Positions 11,286-20,990 of a DNA stretch of 64,000 nt are shown piece by piece; within the stretch, counting starts at the first letter, position 1, and each line of letters opens with the position of its first letter. The notes under the pieces were generated by a model. It did not search any database. It was not told the DNA's origin and worked only from the letters and a program-made list of their open reading frames with translations. Both the position numbers and the translations under genes were made by a program. This DNA comes from Mesostigma viride (Eukaryota > Streptophyta > Mesostigmatophyceae > Mesostigmatales > Mesostigmataceae). The DNA lies in assembly GCA_009746045.1 (NCBI GenBank), contig RPFO01000359.1, positions 301,683 to 365,682 of the forward strand. Reading direction: 5' to 3'.

Positions 11286-12120
11286 GTTGTCGTTGCGGCG
11301 GCAGCCGCAGCTATGGGTGCTGCGGAGCAAAATCCCAAAAGCACTGGTTGCACTGGCCACTTGGCCAGTGGTGAGACTTCCAGTTGTTAACCGGCCAGGC
11401 GTAGTTCCTCGCTCGGTTAACTAAAAGAAAAGAAAATGATTACCTCCGGTCCGCACCTTTTCCCCAGCTTGGGGTCTTTGGTGGGCCGGATGCCGTGACA
11501 GGTGCTCAACTGTCGCTTGGTCGGCCCAGTGCGCGAGCTGGTGCTCCGTACCTGGGGATGCTTGCACCCCGGGTTGGAGCCGGATGGCTGGCACTGGCGA
11601 CCCGTTTCTCGGTCCGCGGCCTGCGGCTTTTTCTTCGGAAATTGCTGCTGGCCAGCAAACTTTGCAATTGCCTTCCGCCGAGGGGGGGTGGTTGGGGCTG
11701 GGGACGGCGATGGGAAAAGCGCCTAAGCTAGAAATTTTTTCCCCACGCATAGAAACCTCGGGGGGAATGCGGTCTTGGCTGAACGGACTCTCGTTCAGCC
11801 AGGTGCCTGGGGCTGTGGCCTCGGGCATCCGGGCTGGCGGGGCCTGGGCTAGGTCCACGTTTTTTCTCGAAGCACCCCGGGTCTATGGGGAGACGGCCAT
11901 AGCGGTACCGACTCGGGGCCCCGAGAGGGGTCATGATAGGCTGGCCGTGCGCAATCGCAGTGCAAATGCGCTGGGCCTTTTTGGGCCTGGCCATGCATCC
12001 ACAGCCGCCGGGCACACGCCTCCCGATGTGGGGGGGCTCCCGTTTTGCGGCAGGGCGGTCACTTGTGACAACGAGCAAGGTGGAGTGCGGCTTCAAGGGA
12101 AAGCCAGGGCGGGGGTGATT

Positions 12121-12669
12121 GGGCAACGTACTTCATGAAGGGCCTTGAACGGCGTGCCTCCGGGCATGTCCGAATTAGTGTCACATGTATGCTTCCACTT
12201 ATTGTTTTAATGAAGATGCTGGTTTTTGTGGGAGCTACGTGGGACATGAATCGGGGTTCTTTGAACGGAGTTTCTTCTATACGTGAATGCGGGAACAAGA
12301 GGCCGCTGGATGAGCGGCTTATAGGTCGTAGTGTTTACTCGTAGCTGTTTGGCTAGAGCTTTTGTGATTAGTAGATGCAATATAGTGCATGGTTGAAAAA
12401 TGAATTAAATAAAATGTGCGTTCCGCGCTTGGGTTGATTATACCCGGGCGGAACGGGGCGTGAGGTGCAGTGCCCCTGAAAAGAACAACCTACGCATTAT
12501 TTAATACTAGCCGTGCAGATTCGGGATATTCTACCCCCGGTCTGTACGGTTAGCGTCTTACTAGCATCCACTAAACATAAGGGTTTAATGACGTCAGTTA
12601 GCTAGGGATAAGGGAGGTTTTGCGACTAAAAGCCGCTCTGGCTGGTTTTGTCGGCCTCTTTCTTTGCTC
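12121..12669. repeat. A-B junction unit
   Basis: A copy 1 (12121-12251) is joined directly to B copy 2 (12252-12669) through GACATGAAT/CGGGG. The second A copy at 12703-12831 differs mainly by a 2-nt deletion. Confidence 0.95.
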
Positions 12670-12831
12670 CCCACCCACCCACCCGTGTCTTGGTTGCCTC
12701 TAGGGCAACGTACTTCATGAAGGGCCTTGAACGGCGTGCCTCCGGGCATGTCAATTAGTGTCACATGTATGCTTCCACTTATTGTTTTAATGAAGATGCT
12801 GGTTTTTGTGGGAGCTACGTGGGACATGAAT

Positions 12832-13164
12832 AGGATTTTTTACTTTCGCCCCGTCCACTCTTCTCTCGAGATTCGATAGGGCGCTCAGCCCCGTGTTCGC
12901 GGCCGAGTACGCTTTCCCGAGCAGCGTACTCTTTGCGATCATGGTAGAGGGGACGTGCCCGAGCGCTGAATCGACGATGCCCGCGACCTGTTTCGCGGCA
13001 CGCGCCCCGTTGCCAATTTTTGAGATAACCTCTCCCGCGACGTGCCCGGCCTTCTTGACAGCCGACACGATCGCCGCCCCGTCGCCCACCCGCTTGATTG
13101 CGTTTCCAGCAAACTCGCCCACGCGTCTAGCCACGTTTCCAATCGCGCCAAAATTAAGTTTCAT
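12832..13164 (-). pseudogene. Small amphipathic virion-type protein, 3' end displaced by insertion
   Basis: The start ATG 13164 overlaps the end of the 138-aa gene by about 11 nt, as in compact viral genomes. The protein begins MKLNFGAIGNVARRVGEF and is a run of amphipathic, Gly/Ala/Lys-rich helical segments without aromatic core, like membrane-active core or adenovirus pVI-type virion proteins (analogy only). The current frame runs into element sequence and stops at 12787. The native end appears to be the 24 nt at 10844-10867: 333 plus 24 nt gives 357, a whole number of codons ending in TAA. The viral role is inferred from context. Confidence 0.5.
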
Positions 13165-13570
13165 CGTCCTCGACAGTACTAGATGGCTGAGAAATTAATC
13201 TGGTTTGCGGCTGGACAGTCCTGTCGAGTGCCATGTACTTTAAAACGCTCCCGATCTTCCTCGCCTCTACCCCCATTGCCTTCTGAGGGCTTATGCGGAA
13301 GGAGAGCTGAAGAGCCCAATCCGAGTAGACAGTTATAGGAGCATCGTCCTCGTTGAGCAGTCGGATCGTGATGTTGCTGGGAGAGTCCTTGAGATGCTGC
13401 CACAAAGGGTTCGCTGCCTGCCAAACAATAGGTTCTAAGAACTGCGACATATTAGGGCAAACTGCCAAAAGACCTCCATATCCAGTGCCCGTCGATGACG
13501 ATATCACATTTCCCCGGACGATGTCACTATACACATACACAACGGTCCGAGCCCCGCCAAAAACGACCAT
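13154..13570 (-). CDS. 138-aa beta-rich protein, possible minor virion protein
   Basis: An open frame from ATG 13570 contains RTVVYVYSDIVRGN, a central LLAVCP...FLEPIVWQ, and SNITIRLLNEDDAPITVYSDWALQLSF. This has the cadence of a C-terminal jelly-roll segment seen in virion proteins of Polintons and relatives, where a Y-V-Y-[ST]-D-I-V strand is common. All three frames just upstream contain stops, but another ORF starts at ATG 13728 (MKAQNEFAVRN) directly behind an AT-rich promoter motif and ends inside this gene. A frameshift joining the two is possible but not demonstrated. Confidence 0.45.
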   Translation of the reverse strand: MVVFGGARTVVYVYSDIVRGNVISSSTGTGYGGLLAVCPNMSQFLEPIVWQAANPLWQHLKDSPSNITIRLLNEDDAPITVYSDWALQLSFRISPQKAMGVEARKIGSVLKYMALDRTVQPQTRLISQPSSTVEDDET

Positions 13571-13745
13571 CTTACTCCGTCACCAAATTGGCGCGAGATC
13601 CCGAAAATCTGGTGGGCGGGAAGGTGACGACGAGGCAAAAAGTCACGCAGCACCCATGGCGGCCGTGAAAATCCTAGCGACCGTCCTGAGAACACATTAC
13701 GGACAGCGAATTCATTTTGAGCCTTCATAACTCATCTACTCCACG

Positions 13746-13759
13746 TAGATATTTTTTTA
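13746..13759 (-). promoter_or_regulatory. Late-promoter-like AT box
   Basis: The minus strand reads TAAAAAAATATCTA, 17 nt before ATG 13728. It is the same type as the box at 10835-10846. Confidence 0.4.
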
Positions 13760-14313
13760 TCCTAAAGAAATCGGTCCATTTTTTCAGGAAAACAGAAAAA
13801 GGGCGGGCATTTTCGCGAGGTCGGGTCAGGTCCGCTGCATTTTGCAGTGGACCCCCAAAAAGTCACACCGGAAACTTATCGAAAACGGCGACAGTGTAGT
13901 TCAAGGTAAGCCGCTCGCACGATTCTATGACTAATTCAAAATTTTTTGACCGAAAAACTTTTTGTTAAAACGACTGCCATTGTAAATGCCTCGTTGCCGC
14001 AGCAGTTGGAACTGCCGGGAGGGTGCGTGCGGGGCTGATCATGGCAACGCACGTAAAAATATGCCACTCCCTCGTTTCTTTCATTTTTGTCATCCCATTT
14101 GCGCAGGGCGCTTCAACAACTTCTAGAGCGAAGCCCAGCCTGATTTTTTGCTGGCTCTGTAGTGTAGACCTGCGCTCATCACTGAATATCGCCTGCGATC
14201 GTTGCGAAATGAAGCATGAATACGCATTGCGCTGGTTGAGTCGACGCTGTACAGTGGAACCTGCTTTTTCGGCATCCGGATCCAAGGTAGGGTGAAGCCA
14301 GCCCCGTTCCCCT
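13760..14313. other. No gene recognised
   Basis: This lies between the viral block and LTR element 1. Opposing ORFs at 13965-14285 (minus) and 14023-14295 (plus) overlap each other and show no domain. The sequence resumes at 24854 after the element. Confidence 0.4.
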
Positions 14314-14930
14314 AGTTAACGTAAAAGATTTACGTTAGATGGATAGAGATTGTTACGCTCTTTCCAACGGCACCTTGAACGCCTCATTTGGTTAAGGAAC
14401 GTAAAAGTTATGACGTTTCCTAGGCTGTGCCGACAGTGCCCAGCGCACCACTGTGGGCGCGTACGGACACAGGATGTACAAGTGTCACTTTGATAGTTCG
14501 CAGGACGTTGACAGGACTTGTACAGGAATTGATGGTCAATTGATAGGTAGGCGCGCTGTAGCGCGCCAGGACCTATGAGACAATTGATGCTGAGTAGTGT
14601 ACGGATAGGTCCACAGGACTAGCCGTATGGACAATTGATAGATCTGCGCGCCAAAGGCGTGCCAGAGTCTGTGTAATCAATTGATTGACAGTTCAGCTGT
14701 GACAGTACAGCTGAATACTTGGACGCGTCCCTAGCAACCTATATGTGTGACTTGGTAGCACCGGGACGCTAGTTCTTGCGTGCACGTTCTCTTGGCACTG
14801 CGACCCTGTCGTCTGTGCTGCGTGCAGTCTTGGAAGTGACGTGACTTACGTCTGTGTTCCTTATTCTTAATAAAGGCAACATTCCTGCAAGAACCATGGC
14901 GGAATTCAGGGCATTCACTCTCTCACAACT
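14314..14930 (+). repeat. 5' LTR of element 1
   Basis: 617 bp. A polyadenylation-type AATAAA lies near 14869, and CAATTGAT motifs and GCGCGC-containing inverted repeats lie in the middle. Confidence 0.95.
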
Positions 14931-14954
14931 CGTATTACTCGCCTTTTTCCAAAC

Positions 14955-15704
14955 ATGCCAAATTCTGAGGAATTCCGCATTCCAACTGATGAGGAGGTAG
15001 CTGCTCCGCCGGCTGACCCCTTACCGGCTCCGCATCCGCGCGAGCCAAGGCCGGCTGCGCCATCGTGGCAACAACTGCTTGACGAGGTCACGATTTCGCT
15101 TGACGAACTCCATCGTCGGCAGCGCGCAGCACTCCCATTGCTCGGGGATTTTCCCGAGAACCCCCAACTGCCGCAGCTGGTGCCGGCCATTCGTGGGCCG
15201 TTGGACACCATTCGAAACATTCTTTCGCAATTCACGGTCCAGGTCCGCGGCGGCTTGCGGTCGGTAACTGAGGTCACCACCGCTATCGAGGAGATCGACA
15301 ACGCCATTTCCTCGCTGACCGGCTACCAGAGAAATTTGCAAAACTGGGCATCGACACGCACGGGGGGCGCGCCGGTGGTTACGACAAATTTATTTCAAGA
15401 CCTCGCCTTGCTGTCGCTGCTTACACGCGGCGTGCGAAGTCGAGAGCGACAGGTGCTCATCAACCTGGTCGCCTTTCTCGCAGCATTGCGCGAGTGGATT
15501 CCATCAGGTTGGGAGTTGCTCTCAATCTTTACTCATCCTCTGCGCCTCGTCGCGCGTCGGCGAATTGCAATTTTCGAGCCGACGCAAAACGCAGCGAACA
15601 CTCCGGTGTTGATTCATACGGGCGCAGGTCCGGCACACACGCCGGATATGGAGGATCCAGAGTACTCCTATCAGTACTGTGATTTTCGCGGCCTCGATTA
15701 CTGA
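14955..15704 (+). CDS. ORF0 of element 1, 249 aa, unknown
   Basis: This is the first ORF after the 5' LTR, starting 24 nt past it. It has an acidic/proline-rich N-terminus (ADPLPAPHPREPRP), then helical segments (LDELHRRQRAALPLL; EEIDNAISSLTGYQRNLQNW) and a hydrophobic, Arg-ended stretch near residue 190-210. There is no zinc knuckle or enzyme motif. It may be the N-terminal part of a Gag or an accessory product; elements 2 and 3 also carry non-homologous-looking ORFs in this position. Confidence 0.5.
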   Translation: MPNSEEFRIPTDEEVAAPPADPLPAPHPREPRPAAPSWQQLLDEVTISLDELHRRQRAALPLLGDFPENPQLPQLVPAIRGPLDTIRNILSQFTVQVRGGLRSVTEVTTAIEEIDNAISSLTGYQRNLQNWASTRTGGAPVVTTNLFQDLALLSLLTRGVRSRERQVLINLVAFLAALREWIPSGWELLSIFTHPLRLVARRRIAIFEPTQNAANTPVLIHTGAGPAHTPDMEDPEYSYQYCDFRGLDY

Positions 15705-15867
15705 ATAAATCGGCCCGTTTTCACGAACAAGTCGGCATTTTGTCGATTTTTCAGCGGCGATTCGCGGGGGCGGCGGCGACACCGGCGCAGGCGGCACTTG
15801 AGACAGTTGTGTACATACCTTCATTTGCTGCTTTGCTGAGGTGTTTTTGGATAGCTTGTAGGGCATA

Positions 15868-16977
15868 ATGGCAGACGGGCGCCGTAGCAAAGGTGCCCCA
15901 GCTAGCGGGAATAATGGTGGTGCTGGTAGTGGGACAGCTCACGTAGATGACGTGGGTGTCACCGGGGAAATTACCAATGTTCATCACAACCCTAATAATA
16001 CACAAGCTGTTCATGGCTATGACCTTACCACCCAGGGATTGCTTATTGTGAATCAACTGCAACCTGTCACGTCAGACTCAAAGCCCAAGCAGGCTGAGGA
16101 GTTTGTGGAGGGGCTAGAGGGGTTTCCAAGTTTGTACGGTGGTACAAACTATTACCAGATCTGGATAGGTAGCCAGACTTTTGGCAAGTGTACAGATCAG
16201 ATAAAGGACCTCACTAGAGAATGCAAGAAGGCCAACAAGGCCTGGTCAAGCTACGTGGCAGAATTAAGGGAGCTGCTAGAGGATCAGAGGAAGAAAGTGG
16301 GGATCCATTGGCAGGATAAATACCAGGGGTGGGAGGTGAAAGGAGACCTGATCCAGAACTTCCTTAACTATTGTAAAATGGTTGAGGAGGGCAGGGCTCA
16401 CGGCTTTAATGTTGCTGACAACATAGCCCTGACCAACTGGCTCAAGGTTTCTGGGCTGGACAAGGCGACACGTGGCTCCTTAAAGGTCATGTGTGCCCCA
16501 CACTCAACCCTCAAGGCCTACAAGGTCATAATCAAACAAGCCCTCGAGGCAGAGGAGCTGTTTGAGGGTGGAGTGCCAGCTGTGAAGGCTACCCACGCAG
16601 GTGGGCGTGCCCAGGGGGGCTCCAAGACGTCTGAGGCTGACAGAAGCCAGGGAGGACGAGGGGGCAACCATAACAAGCGGAAGGCCAATCATTCACCCGA
16701 CCCTGACGGGAGGTCACACTCCAAGTCGGTGTTCAGGCGGGTGGGTGGTCAGCCCAAGCAGGGCAACGCGCCTGACAACGGGGGAGGAGGCCAGGGCAAG
16801 TCAAAGATACAATGCTACCTGTGCAAGGGGTGGGGGCACATCAAGAAGGAGTGTCCCAGCTTCAAGAAGACCCAGGGCCAGGGCAGCAACAAGAAAAACA
16901 ACAACAAGAACAACAACAAGTCCCAGGCAGGCCAGCCTTCAAAGGGCAGTCAGCAAGAAGACAATAAGGAGCAGTGA
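15868..16977 (+). CDS. gag: Gag with CCHC zinc knuckle (element 1)
   Basis: 369 aa. A Gly/Asn-rich N-terminus is followed by a helical capsid-like region (about residues 70-240) and a basic Gly/Asn/Gln linker. One CX2CX4HX4C knuckle starts at about residue 316 (CYLCKGWGHIKKEC), followed by a Lys/Asn/Gln-rich tail. The frame ends with TGA at 16978; the integrase frame downstream is in the same phase, so stop readthrough or reinitiation would be needed. It packages RNA in the virus-like particle (family knowledge). Confidence 0.85.
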   Translation: MADGRRSKGAPASGNNGGAGSGTAHVDDVGVTGEITNVHHNPNNTQAVHGYDLTTQGLLIVNQLQPVTSDSKPKQAEEFVEGLEGFPSLYGGTNYYQIWIGSQTFGKCTDQIKDLTRECKKANKAWSSYVAELRELLEDQRKKVGIHWQDKYQGWEVKGDLIQNFLNYCKMVEEGRAHGFNVADNIALTNWLKVSGLDKATRGSLKVMCAPHSTLKAYKVIIKQALEAEELFEGGVPAVKATHAGGRAQGGSKTSEADRSQGGRGGNHNKRKANHSPDPDGRSHSKSVFRRVGGQPKQGNAPDNGGGGQGKSKIQCYLCKGWGHIKKECPSFKKTQGQGSNKKNNNKNNNKSQAGQPSKGSQQEDNKEQ

Positions 16978-17118
16978 CTGTCTGAGGCAACCCCTACACA
17001 CCTTAATTCATCCAAGGGGGAGGCCAGGTGCTCCAATGCAGATTTTATATCTGGGCAACAAGAGGGTGATCTCCAGGTTCAGGGTGGCCCCAGGTCACCT
17101 GGAGAGGTACAGGTTCCT

Positions 17119-18100
17119 ATGAAGACGTCCTTGACAGCTGGTGCAGCTGTAAGAATGTCTGACCCCATGCATCCTCGTGCTGGGCACGAGGGTGGACCTC
17201 TCATTTTGAGAGAAACCAATGTACAACCACAGAGGGGTGGGAAGGCCTCTGGTGGTATGCATGTGGTCCCTGCTGGCGGTCCAGGTGTTGGGCATGAGGA
17301 GGGTGACTCAGGCTCTGAGTCAGAACAGGATGGAAGTCAGCATGGTGATGCTGGACAACCTGACAGCACAGTCCTGACTGTGCCAGGGACTGCTTCCTCT
17401 GTGTACCAGGAGTTGGGTGCCCGAATCCACAACATGTTTGGGCATGCCACTTCTCTGTCAAACAACTTTGCCTTCCGTATGGGCAAGGCACCCCTTCTCA
17501 AGGCGTGCCAGCAAGCTGCCTCACGGTGTAAGTGCCAGTTGTCCTCCAACAAGCCCAGGAAATCACATGCCAAAGCTCTACCTCAGAGCATTGGTGATCT
17601 GCAGTGTGATATCCAACACATCAGGGGCATGCAACTGTTGGTGTGCGTGGACAGGTACACAAAATACAAGGTGCTGGAGCATTTACCTTCTATGAAGAAC
17701 AGGTACTTGCTGGCTGCCCTGCAGAATGTAAGAGCCAAGTTTCCTACCACAAGGATCCAGGTGGACATGCAGTTTCAGCATCTCAAGGGTGATCCCACCC
17801 TTCCTGAGTTGCTGGTTACACCTAGGGAGGCTCATGGGCAGCAGGGTGCTATAGAGAGGGCAATCCAGGAGGTCAAGAAATTGATCATCTCTGAAGACTG
17901 GGTACCCTTGTCTGCACCTGCACTTGTCAGGAGTGCATGGCTGAGGAACGTGGAGCAGCAGCTGAACAGCAGGGTTAACTTCTACTATGATGGAGTTGCT
18001 GTCAGCCCAATGGGTCTATATCATGGCCTGTGCCCACCACATGTGCTGGAGGGCTGGAAACATGCTGCACATGTCACCTTTGCCAAGCTGAGGGAGAAGG
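17119..18100 (+). CDS. int: Integrase (element 1), interrupted by nested element
   Basis: The same phase as Gag continues. After an acidic linker comes an H..H...C..C-type zinc module (HNMFGHAT...SRCKC), then the catalytic core with Asp at about residue 164 (CDIQHIRG), Asp 216 (VDMQFQ) and Glu 246 (AIERAIQ), a D-52-D-30-E layout. The core ends with a helical region up to LREK, where the nested LTR element splits it. The coding phase resumes at 20781. The module integrates the retrotransposon cDNA. There is no protease between Gag and integrase, unlike standard Copia. Confidence 0.85.
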
Positions 18101-20775
18101 TGTTAAAAGGGCATGGGGTTATTATTATGGGGACTTAAATTAATAATTTGTAGGTGGTGAATCATTGCCAACTTAAGCGTCAGGAGCCAGGAAAATTATT
18201 TATTACGTCCATATGGTGTGGCTTTCCATGGCTACCTCAAGGTAGCGTGAACATTGGTAATTATGGTAGGTGAGTGGTGGCGGCGGCCCTGGTATGCGCA
18301 TGGGCCGACAATGGGTCGATAACGACAGCTGGTATGTTGGAACATGGTGCATGCGCATGCATGACTCGGTACGGCATGGTATGACATGCACATGACACAA
18401 TACTATAATCTGGTGAAGATAGTGACCAATGGTCCTAGTGCCATTGTACAACTTGGCACATAGTCATAGTGTCCGTTCACGTAGGACAAATCCCACTTAG
18501 GTACTACTATCCGAGCATATCTATTTGTTAATTAGGGCTCGAATACAGTTGCCCGTATTATAGATTTCTGCACGGTCAGCATAATGGGCATATTCAAGAC
18601 AGGATTCTTGACACCCTCCTTGCACATGATGCTGTCTATAAATACAAATGCTAGATCCTGGGCGAGGGTAGTCGGGTACCTAAGTGGATTCCCTCCTTAC
18701 ACGACACCCTGGTCTTGATATAAAACAGCAAGAAAAATGAGGGCAAGGTTGTGTAGCCCCATATTGTCACATGGAGTGCGCCACACGAGGGTGGAGCCAA
18801 ACTGGAAACAGGCTCTTAAACTGGAAAGACTGGTTGCTCAGTGTTGAGGCTGGATGCAGACTGTAGCCGGTACTGGTTGATGCCAGGGTTGCAGCTCGAA
18901 ACGTTGGGAACTGGTAGCGGCTGGTAAACCGGTGACGTCAGCTGTTGTGTGTGCACACACGATCTATGCTGTGTGTGGGTACAGTTTCTTGTGTGGTGCT
19001 GGTAGTGCTACTTTGACTTGTTTGCCAACAGGTTTTGATGCAACTTACTGCAACTACTACAAGGTGAACTGTGACGTGAGGATGTAGAGCTGGTTGCTGG
19101 ACTGCTACTTGCTAGCTAGACAAGTGCGTGCAGCTGACTGCAGCTACTATCTACTCTACGCCTGTGGTGGAGAGTCATGCATGTGCTGCTGGGTGCTACT
19201 ACTTCTCCTTGCTGGCTAGGCAAGTGTGGGTAGCTGCCTGCATGGACTATGCAGTGTACTCTGTTCCTGCTGGTGTTGCCTGCTGTGCTTGTTGATGCCA
19301 GTGTGATGGTGCTGATGGGACTGTGCTGTTACTGCTGCTTACATTATGGGGCAACTGGTTGCTAGTGGGTGTCTAGTGCTGGCACGTGATAATGCAACTA
19401 GCTGTTACTGCTGCTAGTGGTGCCTGCAACTAGTTAAATGTGACTGAATTATAAAACTGCAACTAGTGCTGAAAACAACGTGGGGGTTAGTGAGCACCCT
19501 CCTTAGTGTGGTGTGCAGCTGTGTCAGCAGGCTGGCCTTGAGAGCAGGACCCAGGGAATGTTCCCCTTTTTCTTGGAAACTTGGAGCATGGCAGGCTCTG
19601 GGCTCTTGAAGTGATGACCGTTTTAAAAAGAATTCCGGTTTAAAAGAATGCGCCCAAAAGAATGTTGATGCCACGCGAAATGGTGCCGGTACAAAAGAAA
19701 GACCGGTTCTCATGAAAAATTCTTGAGGTAAACAGCTCCGCCGATTTCTCGTCGATGCTCACAGCTCGCGCGGCTCAGTGGGAGCCCGTCAGTGACCCCG
19801 CGCCGATTGAACGCACTGCACTCGGCCAAAAAATGTGCTGCCAGGTAAAAAATCACTGGCGCTGCCTGGAACCAGAGCCGGCACCTTTTGAGTGCCAGGC
19901 TTCAGTGCCGACGTCCCCATCACCGAAATGTTGGCGTTTGATCAGTTTCGGGCATATATAAGTATAAAAGCGTAGATCTGGCCTGCGCACCGGAGCTTGG
20001 GAAATTCTGGACGGATTTTAGCGACGGTAGGTGTCACCCCGAATATTTGGTGTTACCACACATTGAAGTAAGTCGATTGAAAGCCTTGAATTTCACGGTA
20101 GCATCTGCGCCATAATCATGGTCGTATCAAGTACAAGAATTCGACCAAGCTGCTCCGTATATGAAAATATAAACTATGATCAAGGCGCTCAATAAAATGT
20201 GAGCTGCCGCTTAGAGGTTGGTTAATTCCGTTGAAAGATCTTGCCCCGGACCTCCGATACCATGTTAAAAGGGCATGGGGTTATTATTATGGGGACTTAA
20301 ATTAATAATTTGTAGGTGGTGAATCATTGCCAACTTAAGCGTCAGGAGCCAGGAAAATTATTTATTACGTCCATATGGTGTGGCTTTCCATGGCTACCTC
20401 AAGGTAGCGTGAACATTGGTAATTATGGTAGGTGAGTGGTGGCGGCGGCCCTGGTATGCGCATGGGCCGACAATGGGTCGATAACGACAGCTGGTATGTT
20501 GGAACATGGTGCATGCGCATGCATGACTCGGTACGGCATGGTATGACATGCACATGACACAATACTATAATCTGGTGAAGATAGTGACCAATGGTCCTAG
20601 TGCCATTGTACAACTTGGCACATAGTCATAGTGTCCGTTCACGTAGGACAAATCCCACTTAGGTACTACTATCCGAGCATATCTATTTGTTAATTAGGGC
20701 TCGAATACAGTTGCCCGTATTATAGATTTCTGCACGGTCAGCATAATGGGCATATTCAAGACAGGATTCTTGACA
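18101..20775 (-). mobile_element. Nested non-autonomous LTR element with tRNA-iMet-type primer site
   Basis: 513-bp LTRs (18101-18613 and 20263-20775) start TGTTAAAAGG, end TTCTTGACA and appear identical. The target duplication GAAGG is at 18096-18100 and 20776-20780. The complement of a tRNA-iMet primer site (TGGTATCGGAGG on the minus strand) abuts the right LTR at 20251-20262. A purine tract (AAGGAGGG on the minus strand) abuts the left LTR, so the element points left. The 1.65-kb interior (18614-20262) has no recognisable gag or pol; a 99-aa ORF at 19414-19713 has no domain. TRIM/LARD-type. Confidence 0.9.
18614..20262 (-). other. Interior of the nested element, no gene recognised
   Basis: Dispersed CTG/TGCTGG-rich sequence with short ORFs only. 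The primer site lies at its right edge. Confidence 0.6.
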
Positions 20776-20780
20776 GAAGG

Positions 20781-20977
20781 ACCGGGGTTGGAAGATGCTG
20801 GAGCCACAAGTGGGTCAGAAGGTCCTAGCTTGGAAGGAACCTAGCCTTTATGGCAAACGTGGTAGCTGGAGTCCTGGGGTGGTTACCCAGGTTGATGAAG
20901 CTAGCCACGCATGCTTGGTCAGCATGGAGGACGAACCAAAGCATGTACACCGGCTGAGTGGGTCATATGTCACTTAG
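20781..20977 (+). CDS. int: SH3-like C-terminal module of integrase (element 1)
   Basis: This is the continuation of the integrase frame after the nested element: ...DRGWKMLEPQVGQKVLAWKEPS, then SWSPGVVTQVD. The layout VGQKVL-(10-15)-W-x-P-G-V-V resembles the integrase GPY/F or SH3-like barrel better known from Gypsy elements. It ends with a stop after SGSYVT. The fused frame with 17119-18100 is uninterrupted if one GAAGG copy is counted. Confidence 0.7.
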
Positions 20978-20990
20978 CCTAACCTGATGA

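Larger units (their letters stand above)
10868..12831. mobile_element. Dimeric non-coding element, layout B-internal-A-B-spacer-A
   Basis: Two 418-bp B copies (10868-11285 and 12252-12669) and two 129-131 bp A copies (12121-12251 and 12703-12831) alternate. Internal DNA (11286-12120) separates B and A in the first unit, but only a 33-bp pyrimidine-rich spacer ending CTAG does so in the second. B holds strong hairpins: GTTCCGC...GCGGAAC, CCGTGCAGA...TCTGTACGG and CCGCT...AGCGG. No convincing CDS is present; the ORF at 11584-12138 is open by composition. The element splits the amphipathic virion gene close to its 3' end. No target duplication is clear. The structure resembles permuted pseudo-LTRs of Penelope-like elements or retrozymes, but no reverse transcriptase or hammerhead core was found. 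Confidence 0.75.

Noticed and set aside
11584..12138. 184-aa ORF inside the first dimeric element
   Set aside because: GC-rich, several frames open, crosses the internal/A boundary, and has no counterpart in the second dimeric element.
10868..12831. Hammerhead ribozyme in the dimeric elements
   Set aside because: No CTGANGA plus GAAA core found on either strand by eye; GGATGAG and similar strings lack the partner.
13965..14295. Opposing ORFs of 106 and 90 aa
   Set aside because: Mutually overlapping on opposite strands without domain signals. No basis to choose either.
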